Below, one piece after another: positions 23,896-32,699 of a stretch of DNA of 64,000 nucleotides (its first letter is position 1; each line of letters begins with the position of its first letter). Made by a program: the position numbers and the translations under genes. Source of the DNA: CAWAMR01 sp963783095 (GTDB lineage Bacteria; Planctomycetota; Planctomycetia; Gemmatales; Gemmataceae); assembly GCA_963783095.1 (NCBI GenBank), contig CAWAMR010000002.1, positions 682,001 through 746,000 of the forward strand. Reading direction: 5' to 3'. The notes below the pieces were generated by a model, which saw nothing but the letters and a program-made list of their open reading frames with translations, was not told where the DNA came from and ran no database searches.

Positions 23896-25260
23896 TCACG
23901 ACTCGGAACGCTCAACCGGCAGCACCGGCACTTGCCGACCGCCCATAATCGCATCACCCGGTTCCGGCGGCGACATGCCCGTCAAGTCGCGGACCTCATC
24001 TTCCTTGAATTTCACGCCCAGACTTGCCACCGATTTCACCCCCTCCAACTTCTCCTTGTTCTCCGGGTCCGGCACGATCGAACGAAACCGCACCGGGAAA
24101 TCGCACCAGGGATAATTCAACTCTACCGCAACCTTGACCAAATCTTCCGTCAACGTCTCGTCGAGATTCTCCGCGTCGAACGAGAGAATCTGGAACTTGG
24201 TATCGGCGTGCATGGCCGCTACACCAGTGCCTCCAAGACCACTCCCTTCCGTCGAGGCCGACAATGTTTGACCCACGAACGCCCGTTGAATGTAGAGATC
24301 GCAATACTCGGCAATCATCCGCTGAAGCATCTCGACGCCGCCGGTGGAGGCCGGGATATGATCGAATCCCCAGGTTTGACCGTCCTTCCCGGAAGGTCGA
24401 GGCAACACCAGGATGTTATCCCGGCTCGCTCGGGTCGCCGATCTCTGCGCTGCCTCCTTGGCCTGAGCATTCGACTGGTCGTACCAGATGATGAGCATTC
24501 CCAGCGTTCCCGACTTGGCCATCGCATCCAGTGCCCAGGTCAAGAGGTCCGTGCGAACCTTGTACATCCAGTAGATGCGCGAGCGCAACCCCACACCGCC
24601 CACAGCACCAGCCATCTCCCCTTCAAAGTAATCGGAGTCATCGATTTCGTGGGTGTGGATTATGAATTGCCGTCGCCATTCCGGCCGATTCAACAGCAAA
24701 ACCGGCGCACGATCCGCGTACCGAATCGCCGACCCCGGATAGTTCCGCGTAGTGCCCGCATTGATGTAAATCCCTGGGACATCGGCATCGAACTCCCACT
24801 GGATCTTGTCGCCGTTGACTGGCGTATGCTTCGTGACCGACCACATCGCCTGGCCGTCGTCAGTTCTGACTTCATTCCTGCGCGACCAGCGCAACTGTGA
24901 ACCATAACGGCCGAACCAGACCGATTCGAGAAGATAGTAACGCAGCTTGGCAAAGTGAGGAATCGATGCGACCACTCGCTTTATACCAGTCTTCACCAGC
25001 TTTTGTCTGGGATCGTTCGGGTTATCGACGTCGATCGTCCACTTGCGTTTGGCCGTCGGCAGCTTGCGCTCCTGCATCAGCGCATAGATGTAACAATCCC
25101 GGCGCATGGCCAGCGCGATCGAGAAGTTATCGCGCAGGGCTTCATCCCAGCGATAGGAATAGATGCGCGACGGACCAAGCGCATTGTAGATCGCCGCGAA
25201 GGTCTCGATATGCGGAACAACGTCTCCGGCAATGTCCGGAACGGGTTGCATTTCATTCAT
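23896..25260 (-). CDS. Phage portal protein, DUF935/Mu gp29-like
   Basis: 454 residues, GAGGGAA eight bases before the ATG. The N-terminal part, LRDNFSIALAMRRDCYIYALMQERKLPTAKRKWTIDVDNPNDPRQ, corresponds to the D...A..R...V element of DUF935. Later, EMLQRMIAEYCDLYIQRAFVGQTLSASTEGSGLGGTGVAAMHADTKFQILSFDAENLDETLTEDLVKVAVELNYPW is a close fit to the family's GQTLT...GS...A..H...D....DA..L..tLn..lv..lv.lN stretch. The C-terminus (KFKEDEVRDLTGMSPPEPGD) fits as well. It acts as the dodecameric DNA channel of the head. It lies 15 bases after the terminase gene, the same order as Mu gp28-gp29. Confidence 0.75.
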   Translation of the reverse strand: MNEMQPVPDIAGDVVPHIETFAAIYNALGPSRIYSYRWDEALRDNFSIALAMRRDCYIYALMQERKLPTAKRKWTIDVDNPNDPRQKLVKTGIKRVVASIPHFAKLRYYLLESVWFGRYGSQLRWSRRNEVRTDDGQAMWSVTKHTPVNGDKIQWEFDADVPGIYINAGTTRNYPGSAIRYADRAPVLLLNRPEWRRQFIIHTHEIDDSDYFEGEMAGAVGGVGLRSRIYWMYKVRTDLLTWALDAMAKSGTLGMLIIWYDQSNAQAKEAAQRSATRASRDNILVLPRPSGKDGQTWGFDHIPASTGGVEMLQRMIAEYCDLYIQRAFVGQTLSASTEGSGLGGTGVAAMHADTKFQILSFDAENLDETLTEDLVKVAVELNYPWCDFPVRFRSIVPDPENKEKLEGVKSVASLGVKFKEDEVRDLTGMSPPEPGDAIMGGRQVPVLPVERSES

Positions 25261-25275
25261 TTGTACATTCCCTCT

Positions 25276-26859
25276 TTACATCCCAAACAATCCCTCACCA
25301 TCTTTTTCCGGCTCGCGCACGCTGTAGTGCTTCATCTCATCGCTGCTGTAGCCCAGCACTTCCGCGTCACCATGTTTGCCCATCTCCGCCACGGCATAGG
25401 CCAGCACATCGACCTGGTCGTCGTGAGTATCCTTGATGCCGGTGAATCCAACCAGTTCATCCAAGAAAGCGCCTTTCCAGGGGGCAGCTTGCGGCAAGAA
25501 GATCTGCCCGGCCTCCGCCTTGATGATCGCCGGCGTCGCCCTGGACAACTTCGACTTGTTCATCGGTGAGAGCTCCGCAACCGGCGGCATACCCACTCGC
25601 TTGCGTGCTTCGGCGACGATGGCGGCCTGGAAAGAGAGCGACTCGACCGATACGAACTTGGGGTTCCATTGCCGGCAAACCTCATCGAGTCTTGGGACAA
25701 TTTTCTCTACTCCCAGTCTTTCCCGGATCATGTCGAGTACCAACAAGTCATTCGCCGAGGTGATGGCAAAGACACCCATGGCGGTATAGTCGTTCGCTTC
25801 TTTTTCGGTGGCCGCTGGATCGAGTGTAACGAAGATGGTCGAGCCGGCCTTGCGCTGCGGCGACCGGCCGGTAGGCAACCATGAGTCCCCGGCATCCTCG
25901 AAGCATCCGAACCAGCCTTCCCGAAAGTAGTGTCCGCCTTCGGAAATCGGACTTTGCTGGTAGAGTGCGGCAAAGTCTCTGCTCCCCAGCGTGTTCCGAA
26001 TCTTTTTCAGATGGGGCAAGTCGAATATTTTGCGATCTCGCCACAGTGGCCCACCTTCCGGGCGGTTATCGCCTTCGCAACGTCGATCGGTCGCGATCGC
26101 CGGGATGGAGACGACTTCCCAATGATCGACTTCTTCTTCATCTTCGTGCTGCTGGAGCTTGAGCAGCCGACCGGCAAGGTCGTCGTCGTGCCAGCGAGTC
26201 ATGATGATGAGGATTCGGGCATCGGGGCCTTGGCGCGTCAAGAAAGTTGTGGTGAACCACTCCCAAACATTGAGCCGATAGGTCGGGCTTTCGGCCTGAT
26301 CGCGGTTCTTGATCGGATCGTCGATGATGCCGAAGGTAAATCCCATACCCATGATGCTACCCCCAACCCCAGCACATCGATAAACTCCCTTTCGGTCCAC
26401 AATTTCGAACATCTCGTTGTTGCGAAGATACGATTGTTTACTTTCGGCGTGAACTCTCCTGGTATGGAGTTTCGTGTTCGGGAATAACTGCTCATACTCC
26501 GGCGAATCGATGATTCGCTGGGTATCGCGATTCATTCGCCCGGCCAGTCCCGCAGAATACGAGCAGGCGATCACATCGGCATCCGGGTTTCTGCCGAGGA
26601 TGTAGGCCGGCAGCCGACGCGAACCCAGTTCACTTTTCCCAGCCCTGGGAGGAAGAAACAGCATAAGCCTGGTCAGCGTTCCGGCCACCAACTCATCGAG
26701 TTTCTTGCAGATGATTGTGTGATGCCAGTTGGCTCGGTAGTTTGGCATGGTGTATTTGGTAAATTCGAGCAAACTTTCCGTTGGTTTTGGTTTCTGCGAA
26801 CCATCTTTGGCAGCCTGAACCGGTTCCATCTCGGGATCGTTTTCTTGGGGTGCGGCCAT
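25276..26859 (-). CDS. terL: Phage terminase large subunit
   Basis: 527 residues. The start at 26859 (MAAPQENDPE) has GGAGG eight bases upstream. The ATPase domain shows LFLPPRAGKSELGSRRLPAYIL (Walker A), CSYSAGLAGRMNRDTQRII, FGIIDDPIKNRDQAES (Walker B with DD) and RILIIMTRWHDDDLAGRLL (coupling motif). The adaptor phrase RDFAALYQQSPISEGG is usual in these proteins. The nuclease domain follows with VTLDPAATEKEANDYTAMGV, a second acidic site in FVSVESLSFQA and the final DTHDDQVDVLAYAVAEM. All expected acidic residues seem present. It packages DNA into heads through the portal encoded downstream. No small terminase subunit is recognised. Confidence 0.9.
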   Translation of the reverse strand: MAAPQENDPEMEPVQAAKDGSQKPKPTESLLEFTKYTMPNYRANWHHTIICKKLDELVAGTLTRLMLFLPPRAGKSELGSRRLPAYILGRNPDADVIACSYSAGLAGRMNRDTQRIIDSPEYEQLFPNTKLHTRRVHAESKQSYLRNNEMFEIVDRKGVYRCAGVGGSIMGMGFTFGIIDDPIKNRDQAESPTYRLNVWEWFTTTFLTRQGPDARILIIMTRWHDDDLAGRLLKLQQHEDEEEVDHWEVVSIPAIATDRRCEGDNRPEGGPLWRDRKIFDLPHLKKIRNTLGSRDFAALYQQSPISEGGHYFREGWFGCFEDAGDSWLPTGRSPQRKAGSTIFVTLDPAATEKEANDYTAMGVFAITSANDLLVLDMIRERLGVEKIVPRLDEVCRQWNPKFVSVESLSFQAAIVAEARKRVGMPPVAELSPMNKSKLSRATPAIIKAEAGQIFLPQAAPWKGAFLDELVGFTGIKDTHDDQVDVLAYAVAEMGKHGDAEVLGYSSDEMKHYSVREPEKDGEGLFGM

Positions 26860-26962
26860 ATTAGAACCCTCCCAGCGACCCTGCACAATGGGCGATGAAG
26901 CACAGTATTCCGGTTCAATAATATACCCAAAAACATTCTGACTGTACACTTTTGCATTATTC

Positions 26963-27415
26963 TCACGAACCCGATGCGCGGGGCATTGCTTCGAGAATCA
27001 GAAGTCCCCTTCTGCTTTTGCCGCAGCGCCGCCAGTTTGCCTTGAGAAAACAGCAGCCCGGATTGGAACTTCGTATCCGGCCCGGGTCGACAAACGTAAA
27101 GAGCCTCTCGCCCGGCCAGCGTTCCCAGGCAACCTCCATTGCTTCCCGAATCAATTCGGAACTCAACGTCTGGCTTTCGTTTCGGAAGATGGAACAATTG
27201 ATGCCGCGCTGCCCATCCTTGCGATAGTTTTCCTTCCGCCAGGCAAACAGCGCCTTGCCATTCCTGGCCAGTAAAACTTCCTTCTCACCGGGTCCAACGA
27301 ACTGGCGGATCTTCGGGGTTCGGTTTTTTGCCGAATAATGTCGCTGGAACAGATGAAAGGCTCCTACATGACCATCTTTGACTCGGGACCAGTGTTTCAA
27401 AGTGATGGCGCTCAT
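26963..27415 (-). CDS. Mom-like GNAT-family phage protein
   Basis: 150 residues preceding the terminase gene on the same strand. Features: FHLFQRHYSAKNRTP near residue 21, the phrase VGPGEKEVLLARNGKALFAWRKE, then INCSIFRNES and RLFTFVDPGRIRSSNPGCCFLKANWRRCGKSRRGLLILEA. The last stretch (F(V)DPxKIRSxNPGxCFxxAGWxxxGxTKxGLxILE) is common in phage GNAT-fold proteins that include Mom-like DNA-modification enzymes, with HYS as the other landmark. A DNA base-modification role to evade restriction is family-based inference; another acyltransferase function is possible. An AGTATACT palindrome lies about 60 bases upstream. Confidence 0.5.
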   Translation of the reverse strand: MSAITLKHWSRVKDGHVGAFHLFQRHYSAKNRTPKIRQFVGPGEKEVLLARNGKALFAWRKENYRKDGQRGINCSIFRNESQTLSSELIREAMEVAWERWPGERLFTFVDPGRIRSSNPGCCFLKANWRRCGKSRRGLLILEAMPRASGS

Positions 27416-27788
27416 GGTGGTGCCCTGGATCGCTGAGACGTTTGAGTCAGATACATTTATTCACTACTATTCTAAAGTATACTATTATTGGTTCCAGGTG
27501 AGTTTCAAGAATTCTGGAAATAATTCGACAAACAAAGCGAATCGACGAGAGCATGACGTGTGCACAAATGATAAATTGTAGACGGTTTGGATGTCTTTTT
27601 TGGAGTTTTAGGGTGTTTTTTGGGCTACAGAGAAAGTGATTGGAACTGGGAAGAATGGTTGAGGATGGGAGCGGCGCGCGGGTCAAACAAACAATGTGGG
27701 CTAATGAAAAATCGAAACAAAAGAACGGGCAAGGTTTTTCGCTTCCTCGCCCGTTTCCAGTGGTTCAAAATCCGGAGAGCGAATGGTG
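27416..27788. other. Intergenic region at right edge of phage module
   Basis: A-T-rich compared with its surroundings. It holds TAAAGTATACTATTATT (27473) upstream of the Mom-like gene and a terminator-type hairpin (27725-27754). No credible coding frame. No attachment-site repeat could be identified. Confidence 0.5.
27725..27762 (-). terminator. Rho-independent-type hairpin after secreted protein gene
   Basis: ACGGGCGAGG / CCTTGCCCGT stem with a 10-base loop, followed on the minus strand by a T-rich run. A similar ACGGGCAGGT hairpin ends the paralogous locus at 58786. Confidence 0.6.
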
Positions 27789-28280
27789 TTAAGAGCCGGT
27801 GGTAAAGGTGACTGTATTCGTACTATATAGAGTCAGGGTCGTATCTTCGGTATATAGCGAGTAAGCTGTGCTCGGGGACAAAACGCCCAGATTGCCATAC
27901 GCATTATAGCTGCCATCAAGTTGCCTTTCTATTCTCACCAACTTCAGAGGTATTTTTTGCGTAGGGCCACCCGGAGGAGTTAAATAGCAGTGGAAGGCAT
28001 CGGAACCTGGATTGTAATTCATCATCATTTTGACCACATTACCACCCGGATTCTGCAATGGAACCGCACCTGAAATGGCACCGTTTGTCCCGGGATTCAT
28101 CCCATTAACGGAAGTAATCCCCAGCAAGTTGGTAGTAGTAAGCCATTGTGTCCGAATTGCCGAGGTCTGATTTCCGGCACTACAGCAACGAGTTCGCGCC
28201 TGCCGATTGAAGAAGCAAGCATCGGCGGCACTGGCCAGAATCAATGTGGCAAGCCCGGCGATTACAATTTTCCGATTCAT
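27789..28280 (-). CDS. Small secreted protein with DACFF motif (kinase-linked, copy 1)
   Basis: 163 residues; AAGGAGG lies six bases before the ATG. Signal peptide MNRKIVIAGLATLILASAADA, then CFFNRQARTRCCSAGN. The mature part is beta-rich with a final TLYSTNTVTFTTG. Residues 85-100 include MMMNYNPGSDAFHCYL. The paralogue at 58240-58731 shares the signal peptide (LILASVADACFF), YYPGSDVMDL and the ending SNTVTFNTS. Both follow a Ser/Thr kinase of the same subfamily and end with a similar hairpin. A protein exported to the compartment into which the kinase's C-terminal domain projects is a natural partner, but this is inference. Confidence 0.65.
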   Translation of the reverse strand: MNRKIVIAGLATLILASAADACFFNRQARTRCCSAGNQTSAIRTQWLTTTNLLGITSVNGMNPGTNGAISGAVPLQNPGGNVVKMMMNYNPGSDAFHCYLTPPGGPTQKIPLKLVRIERQLDGSYNAYGNLGVLSPSTAYSLYTEDTTLTLYSTNTVTFTTGS

Positions 28281-28425
28281 TTCTTTACCTCCTTAATAGT
28301 GTGGAGAATAAGGTGGGAAGACCATCAGAAGAACAAAGCAAATGATAACACTCCTGAAAGAAAGTTAAAATAGGCAAATTGAGAAGATTGAGAGAATTTG
28401 ATCGTGCAATAAATGGGCCGGGCGA

Positions 28426-30467
28426 CTACTTCTTCATTGGTACGATCTCGACACGTCGAAAAGTGGCGGAGCCTCCTTCGACGACGATTCCCAATGAACC
28501 TCGGGGCTTAAACTGAAGCGGTACGTTGGGCTCTTCTGCAAGAGGGTGGAGCATTTGGAAGAGGATTTGATCGGACAAAGGGAGCCAACGGTGAACTTGG
28601 GCCGATTCTCCCATTGAACCTCATAAGACCTTGGGTGAGCCTCTATTACCAATTGTCTCCAGGGGCCTCCCGGAGTTGGTTTATCTTCCCTGAATTCCCA
28701 TTGTTTCAATTGCCGTGGGACCGCTCTTTGCCGTGGTTCATTGAGTCCGCGAATTTGAATTTCGACGATGCCCATTTCGTTATCAATGCGTTCGATTTTC
28801 ACCGGCATAGGCCTTTTTACCGTATTAGGGGGTAACTTCCGCTTTACTTCCGGTGCGATACCGGGTGTCGGCAAATAATTGCCGTAGTCGTCCTTATAGG
28901 TCGCTTCAAGCTGATAATTCCAGGTTCCCGTTGGATCGTCGATCCTGGTCTGGCCGACAAACAACCCAGCTCTCGGCAGTGCGGCAAGGTTGTTGCCGTG
29001 AATTTCCGCGCACAACACATAGTCGTCGATCCCAGGATCGTCGAGGAGTTCCACCATTGCGACATTCGTAGTGTGGATGGTCCATTGGTCGGCGGTCCCA
29101 TCGATTTTGGAAGTGTTTTTGCCCACGATAATTGGGAAATCCCAGGCGGGCTTGCCCTGATCGTCGATCAATTCCACGCTCTTTCCCGCGGCTAGTTCTG
29201 CGCGCGCCCAGCTTGGAAAATCGAAGCGGTTGTTAGCGGCCGATGGCGGGGTGCCCGGCAGCAAATACAGGGCGAGAACCGTCACGATGGCCGCAGTCAA
29301 ACCCAGCGGAAGCCAGCGAGTCCAGAGCCTGGACAGTTTCTTTGGCTGTTCGTCGATGGGTGGGGCGTGCAACCATAGGCGGAGTTCGGTCATCAATGCA
29401 CCTACGGACGGATACCGGTCGGCCGGCGACTTTTCGAGACACCTCAACACGATCGCTTCGAGGCGAGCATCGATTTCCGGGTTCCAGTCCGAAGGCTTTT
29501 TGACCGGATCCTCTTGAATGGACCGCAGGAGTTCTATGTTGTCGGCCGAAATAAACGGTCTGTGCCCGGTGATCATCTCGTAAAAGATAACACCCAGCGC
29601 CCAAACATCCGCTTTTCGGCCAACCTCATTCGTCTTGCCTCTGGATTGTTCGGGCGACATATAAGGATACGTTCCCCATAATTCGCCTGTCATGGTAATT
29701 GCGTGGCCCCTCACCTGCTGGGGTACCGGTTGATGGGTGATCGTGGCTTCTGAAGGTGCCTGGAGGGTCGGCAGGCCGGTGCCTTCCGACCCGGTCAAAG
29801 TCGGCATCGCTGTCGAAACGAGCGAAACGGGTTCCTCCAAATGATTCTTGACAAGACCAAAATCGCAAAGGAAAGGCTCGCCCGATTCGTCGAGGAGAAT
29901 GTTGGCGGGCTTCAAGTCGCGGTGGATATTGCCCTGGTCGTGCAGATACTGGACGGCGTCGGCGATCTTCAGAAGCAACGATACGGCTTTGGGGACGTCG
30001 GCCCGATGCTCGTTGAGATGATCTCGCAGGTTTGTCCCGCGAATAAAGCGCATGGTAATGTAGGGGCAATTGTCCACTTCACCGAAATCATAAAAGCGAG
30101 CGATATTGGGGTGATGCAGCTTGACCATCGCCCTGGCTTCGCGCGCGAAGCGATTCAGGAATGTGCTGTTGACTTTATCGGGTCGGATCATCTTGAGGGC
30201 AAATGTCTCTTGCAATGCAAGGTGAACGACTTCGAATACTTCTCCCATCCCCCCGCCGCTGAGCCGGCGAACCACCTGAAATCCAGGGATCTCGGGTAAG
30301 CAATCCGTCTGCTGTACTACCACCCCTTCCCGAAAGCTCAGGGTTTCATCGGCTGCAACTTCGACGGGTGTACTGGGTGAACGTGAAACTGTGCCGGCTT
30401 CGGAGTCAACTTCCTTCAATCGGGTCGGCTCTTCGTCAAATGATCGGGAAGGCGAGTGAACGGACAC
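28426..30467 (-). CDS. Transmembrane Ser/Thr protein kinase (copy 1), one C-terminal frame break
   Basis: About 680 residues from GTG at 30467 (AAAGG upstream). Kinase domain at about 65-365: LSGGGMGEVFEV (P-loop), FALKMI (Lys), NIHRDLKPANILLDESGEPFLCDFGLV (HRDLKPxN and DFG), GTYPYMSPEQSRG (APE equivalent) and KADVWALGVIFYEMITGHRPF. Proline- and Thr-rich insert near 215-250. One transmembrane helix (about 390-410, WLPLGLTAAIVTVLALYLL), then an extracytoplasmic domain beginning NRFDFPSWARAELAAGKSVELIDDQGKPAWDFPI. Near 28580 the frame shifts; the adjacent frame supplies LPLSDQILFQMLHPLAEE...LGIVVEGGSATFRRVEIVPMKK, which matches the intact copy at 56072. The break is therefore probably a single-base indel. 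Confidence 0.8.
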
Positions 30468-30600
30468 GGGATCAACCTTTGAAAATGGATGGGAAACCGT
30501 GTCATTACGCAGCGCGTAATGACTACCCTATCAAACATCTACGATGACGATTGCCGAGACAAATGTCAAGAACTGAAGAGAAAAGCGATCGAAGACTCTA

Positions 30601-31569
30601 TTACTTTTTACCCGGTAAGAGCGCGCGAAACTCATCCAATGTTTTTACGACAGGTATGGACTCCAAAAGCGCTTGCAACCTTTTGGGATCTTTGACTCGT
30701 TTGACGGCAGGCATTTGAGCCAGACCGTCAACACTGAATTTCACGTTCAAACTAATTTCAATTCCTCGCAATAGCCCTTTACGTTCTCCTTCCAATTTTC
30801 CTTCCTCACGCGCGAAGCGTTCAAAACTCGGTATGAATGGCATAGTTTGCTCCTTTCTCCAGGTCTGTAAATCCTGACGAAATTGTCGCTCTTCTTGCGG
30901 CGGCAGTTCCAAAAACCAGTCCACGATCCGCAATAATTCCCGAACCTGTACCGCCGTCAAGTTTCGTTGCAACAATGCACGAAACAGCCTGGTCTTCCAG
31001 GCCATACGCTGCGTCGGATCATGGGCTGTCGCCTGACTTTGCAAATGCGCCACCACCAAAGGTGCAAATGGGTTTGGATTTGATTCTAGCAGATCCAGCT
31101 GGTTCTGGAAATCGAGCAATTTGACGATGGGATAATCGAGTTGAACCCGGCAGCCCCACAGATCGTGTGCGTAATGGTCAGGCCGCCACGTCGGTTGTTC
31201 ATCCGCCAAAACTGCCAGACTCACGACGGGCCGATGATACCGGTCGAAAATGCGGTAGTGATAGACAAACATCCGTTCGGGAAGCCGGGCATCGGGTTGG
31301 GCCTGGACTTCGACGTGGATCAGCACCCAGATTTCCTCGCCGTCGCGGCGATAGACTTTCACGAGAACATCGGCCAAAACGATGCCCAATTCGGCCTCGC
31401 GGACGATCTGTTCCAGTTCCGCATGGAGCATTTCGTAGCCCCGGCTCCAGTCAATTTCTCGATGGATGGCCGGAAATAATAGTGCCAGAAATTGCTTGAA
31501 AAAGCGTTCGAGTGCTTCTTTCCAGGGGCTATCGTATTCGCGAGTCATGGCTTTCTTTTTGCGGGTCAT
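30601..31569 (-). CDS. Rpn/YhgA-like PD-(D/E)XK nuclease family protein
   Basis: 322 residues; AGAGGA before the ATG. N-terminal PD-(D/E)XK module: DSPWKEALERFFKQFLALLFPAIHREIDW, LADVLVKVYRRDGEEIWVLIHVEVQAQPDARLPERMFVYHYRIFDRY, in which ADVLVKV and HVEVQ are the expected acidic and Q positions. The following sections (RFAREEGKLEGERKGLLRGIE, the helical C-terminus with LLESIPVVKTLDEFRALL) are the usual extension of cyanobacterial and planctomycete members. Rpn proteins are DNA endonucleases that stimulate RecA-independent recombination. No transposon ends were seen. It is flanked by a kinase gene and an alcohol dehydrogenase gene, with 133- and 47-base gaps. Confidence 0.7.
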   Translation of the reverse strand: MTRKKKAMTREYDSPWKEALERFFKQFLALLFPAIHREIDWSRGYEMLHAELEQIVREAELGIVLADVLVKVYRRDGEEIWVLIHVEVQAQPDARLPERMFVYHYRIFDRYHRPVVSLAVLADEQPTWRPDHYAHDLWGCRVQLDYPIVKLLDFQNQLDLLESNPNPFAPLVVAHLQSQATAHDPTQRMAWKTRLFRALLQRNLTAVQVRELLRIVDWFLELPPQEERQFRQDLQTWRKEQTMPFIPSFERFAREEGKLEGERKGLLRGIEISLNVKFSVDGLAQMPAVKRVKDPKRLQALLESIPVVKTLDEFRALLPGKK

Positions 31570-31616
31570 GGCATTCCTCTTTGGTGCGTACTCTGTTTAC
31601 TGTCCTCTGCCAGGCT

Positions 31617-32699
31617 TCATGAACCGGGGACCACAGCGATGCGGACGCCCGGCCGGCTGTGAGCGTCGGCAAAAGCTTGTTCGACTTGTTCCAGCGCATA
31701 TTCCCCGGCCACCAAACTCCGCCACGGAAAAGTCCTTCCTTCCCCGGCCAGGAAAATCAGTGCCGTCGCCAGGTCGCGCGGGTGGTAATTGTGAACGCCG
31801 CGTATGGTAAGCATCCGTCGGACTACTTTCTCGGGATCGAATTGCACAGCACCCAGCGGGGCCACCGTTCCTGCCAGCACCATGGTCCCACCCGTTCGAA
31901 CCAGCGCCAATCCCGCCTCGACCGATCCTGCTACTCCAGCCAGTTCCAGCACCAGGTCGGCCCCACGCCCCTTGGTGATTTCGCCGATCCCTTCCTTCAA
32001 TTCATCCCCATCCGAAGAAAAGACATGCGTGGCACCAAAGTGAACGGCTCGCTCTCGCCAGGCTTGGACCGGGTCGCTTACCACAACATTTTTTGCACCG
32101 CCGGCGCGAGCCATGGCGCAAGCGGTTGTCCCCAGCACTCCTGCACCGAGGACCAGCACATTTCGTCCTGCAACAGCGCCGCCATAGCGCAGCAGAGCGG
32201 CCACAGTGGCCGTCGCACAGTTGGCAGGAGCGGCCACAGTGTCGGGAACGTCGTCGGGAACCCGTAGCCAGATCGTCCCGGGCACCAGGATGATAAGATC
32301 GGCCAGTCCTCCGCCCGGAGAGCGTTCATCGGTTAGCCGGTGATGTCCGTATTTGTAAGGGCGCTCGCATTTTTGCGGTAAATCCTCCAAACAATAAAAG
32401 CAGCCGCCGCAACCCACGGCAATAGCCCAGGTGACGCGATCGCCGACATCTACCGTTACACCCTGAGCATCGACGTGCGCTGCCACCGGGCCAAAGGCCT
32501 CGATCCGGCCCACGATTTCATGCCCCAGCACGGTTGGGGTCGGCTCGATCCGCCGGCCGGCGTGCGTGTGCAGGTCGCTGCGGCAAAGCGTACAACAGGT
32601 CACCCGGACCAGCAACTCGGTGCCGCACGGCTCCGCTCTGGGAAACTCGACCAGCTCCAGAGGCTTGCCCGTACCCGTGAACAGTACAGCTTTCGGCAT
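31617..32699 (-). CDS. Zinc-dependent alcohol dehydrogenase, phosphonate-associated type
   Basis: 360 residues; start at 32699 (MPKAVLFTGTG) overlaps the stop of the DUF5690 gene by one base. Medium-chain dehydrogenase features: catalytic-zinc motif VTCCTLCRSDLHTHAGRR, GHEIVGRIEAFGP, structural zinc CGGCFYCLEDLPQKCERPYKYGH, Rossmann LVLGAGVLGTTACAMARAGGAKNVVVSD and GRGADLVLELAGVAGSVEAGL. The spacing and the phrase VGCGGCFYCLEDLPQKCE match the subgroup associated with phosphonate catabolism (TIGR03366-type). The likely role is oxidation of an alcohol intermediate, but the substrate is unproven. The related HD oxygenase, FAD oxidoreductase and PhnX-like genes lie at 58.9-61.9 kb in this window. 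Confidence 0.75.
   Translation of the reverse strand: MPKAVLFTGTGKPLELVEFPRAEPCGTELLVRVTCCTLCRSDLHTHAGRRIEPTPTVLGHEIVGRIEAFGPVAAHVDAQGVTVDVGDRVTWAIAVGCGGCFYCLEDLPQKCERPYKYGHHRLTDERSPGGGLADLIILVPGTIWLRVPDDVPDTVAAPANCATATVAALLRYGGAVAGRNVLVLGAGVLGTTACAMARAGGAKNVVVSDPVQAWRERAVHFGATHVFSSDGDELKEGIGEITKGRGADLVLELAGVAGSVEAGLALVRTGGTMVLAGTVAPLGAVQFDPEKVVRRMLTIRGVHNYHPRDLATALIFLAGEGRTFPWRSLVAGEYALEQVEQAFADAHSRPGVRIAVVPGS

Noticed and set aside
27416..27788. Phage attachment site at the right edge
   Set aside because: No repeat matching sequence near 3.1-3.4 kb was seen, and no tRNA or integrase is present.
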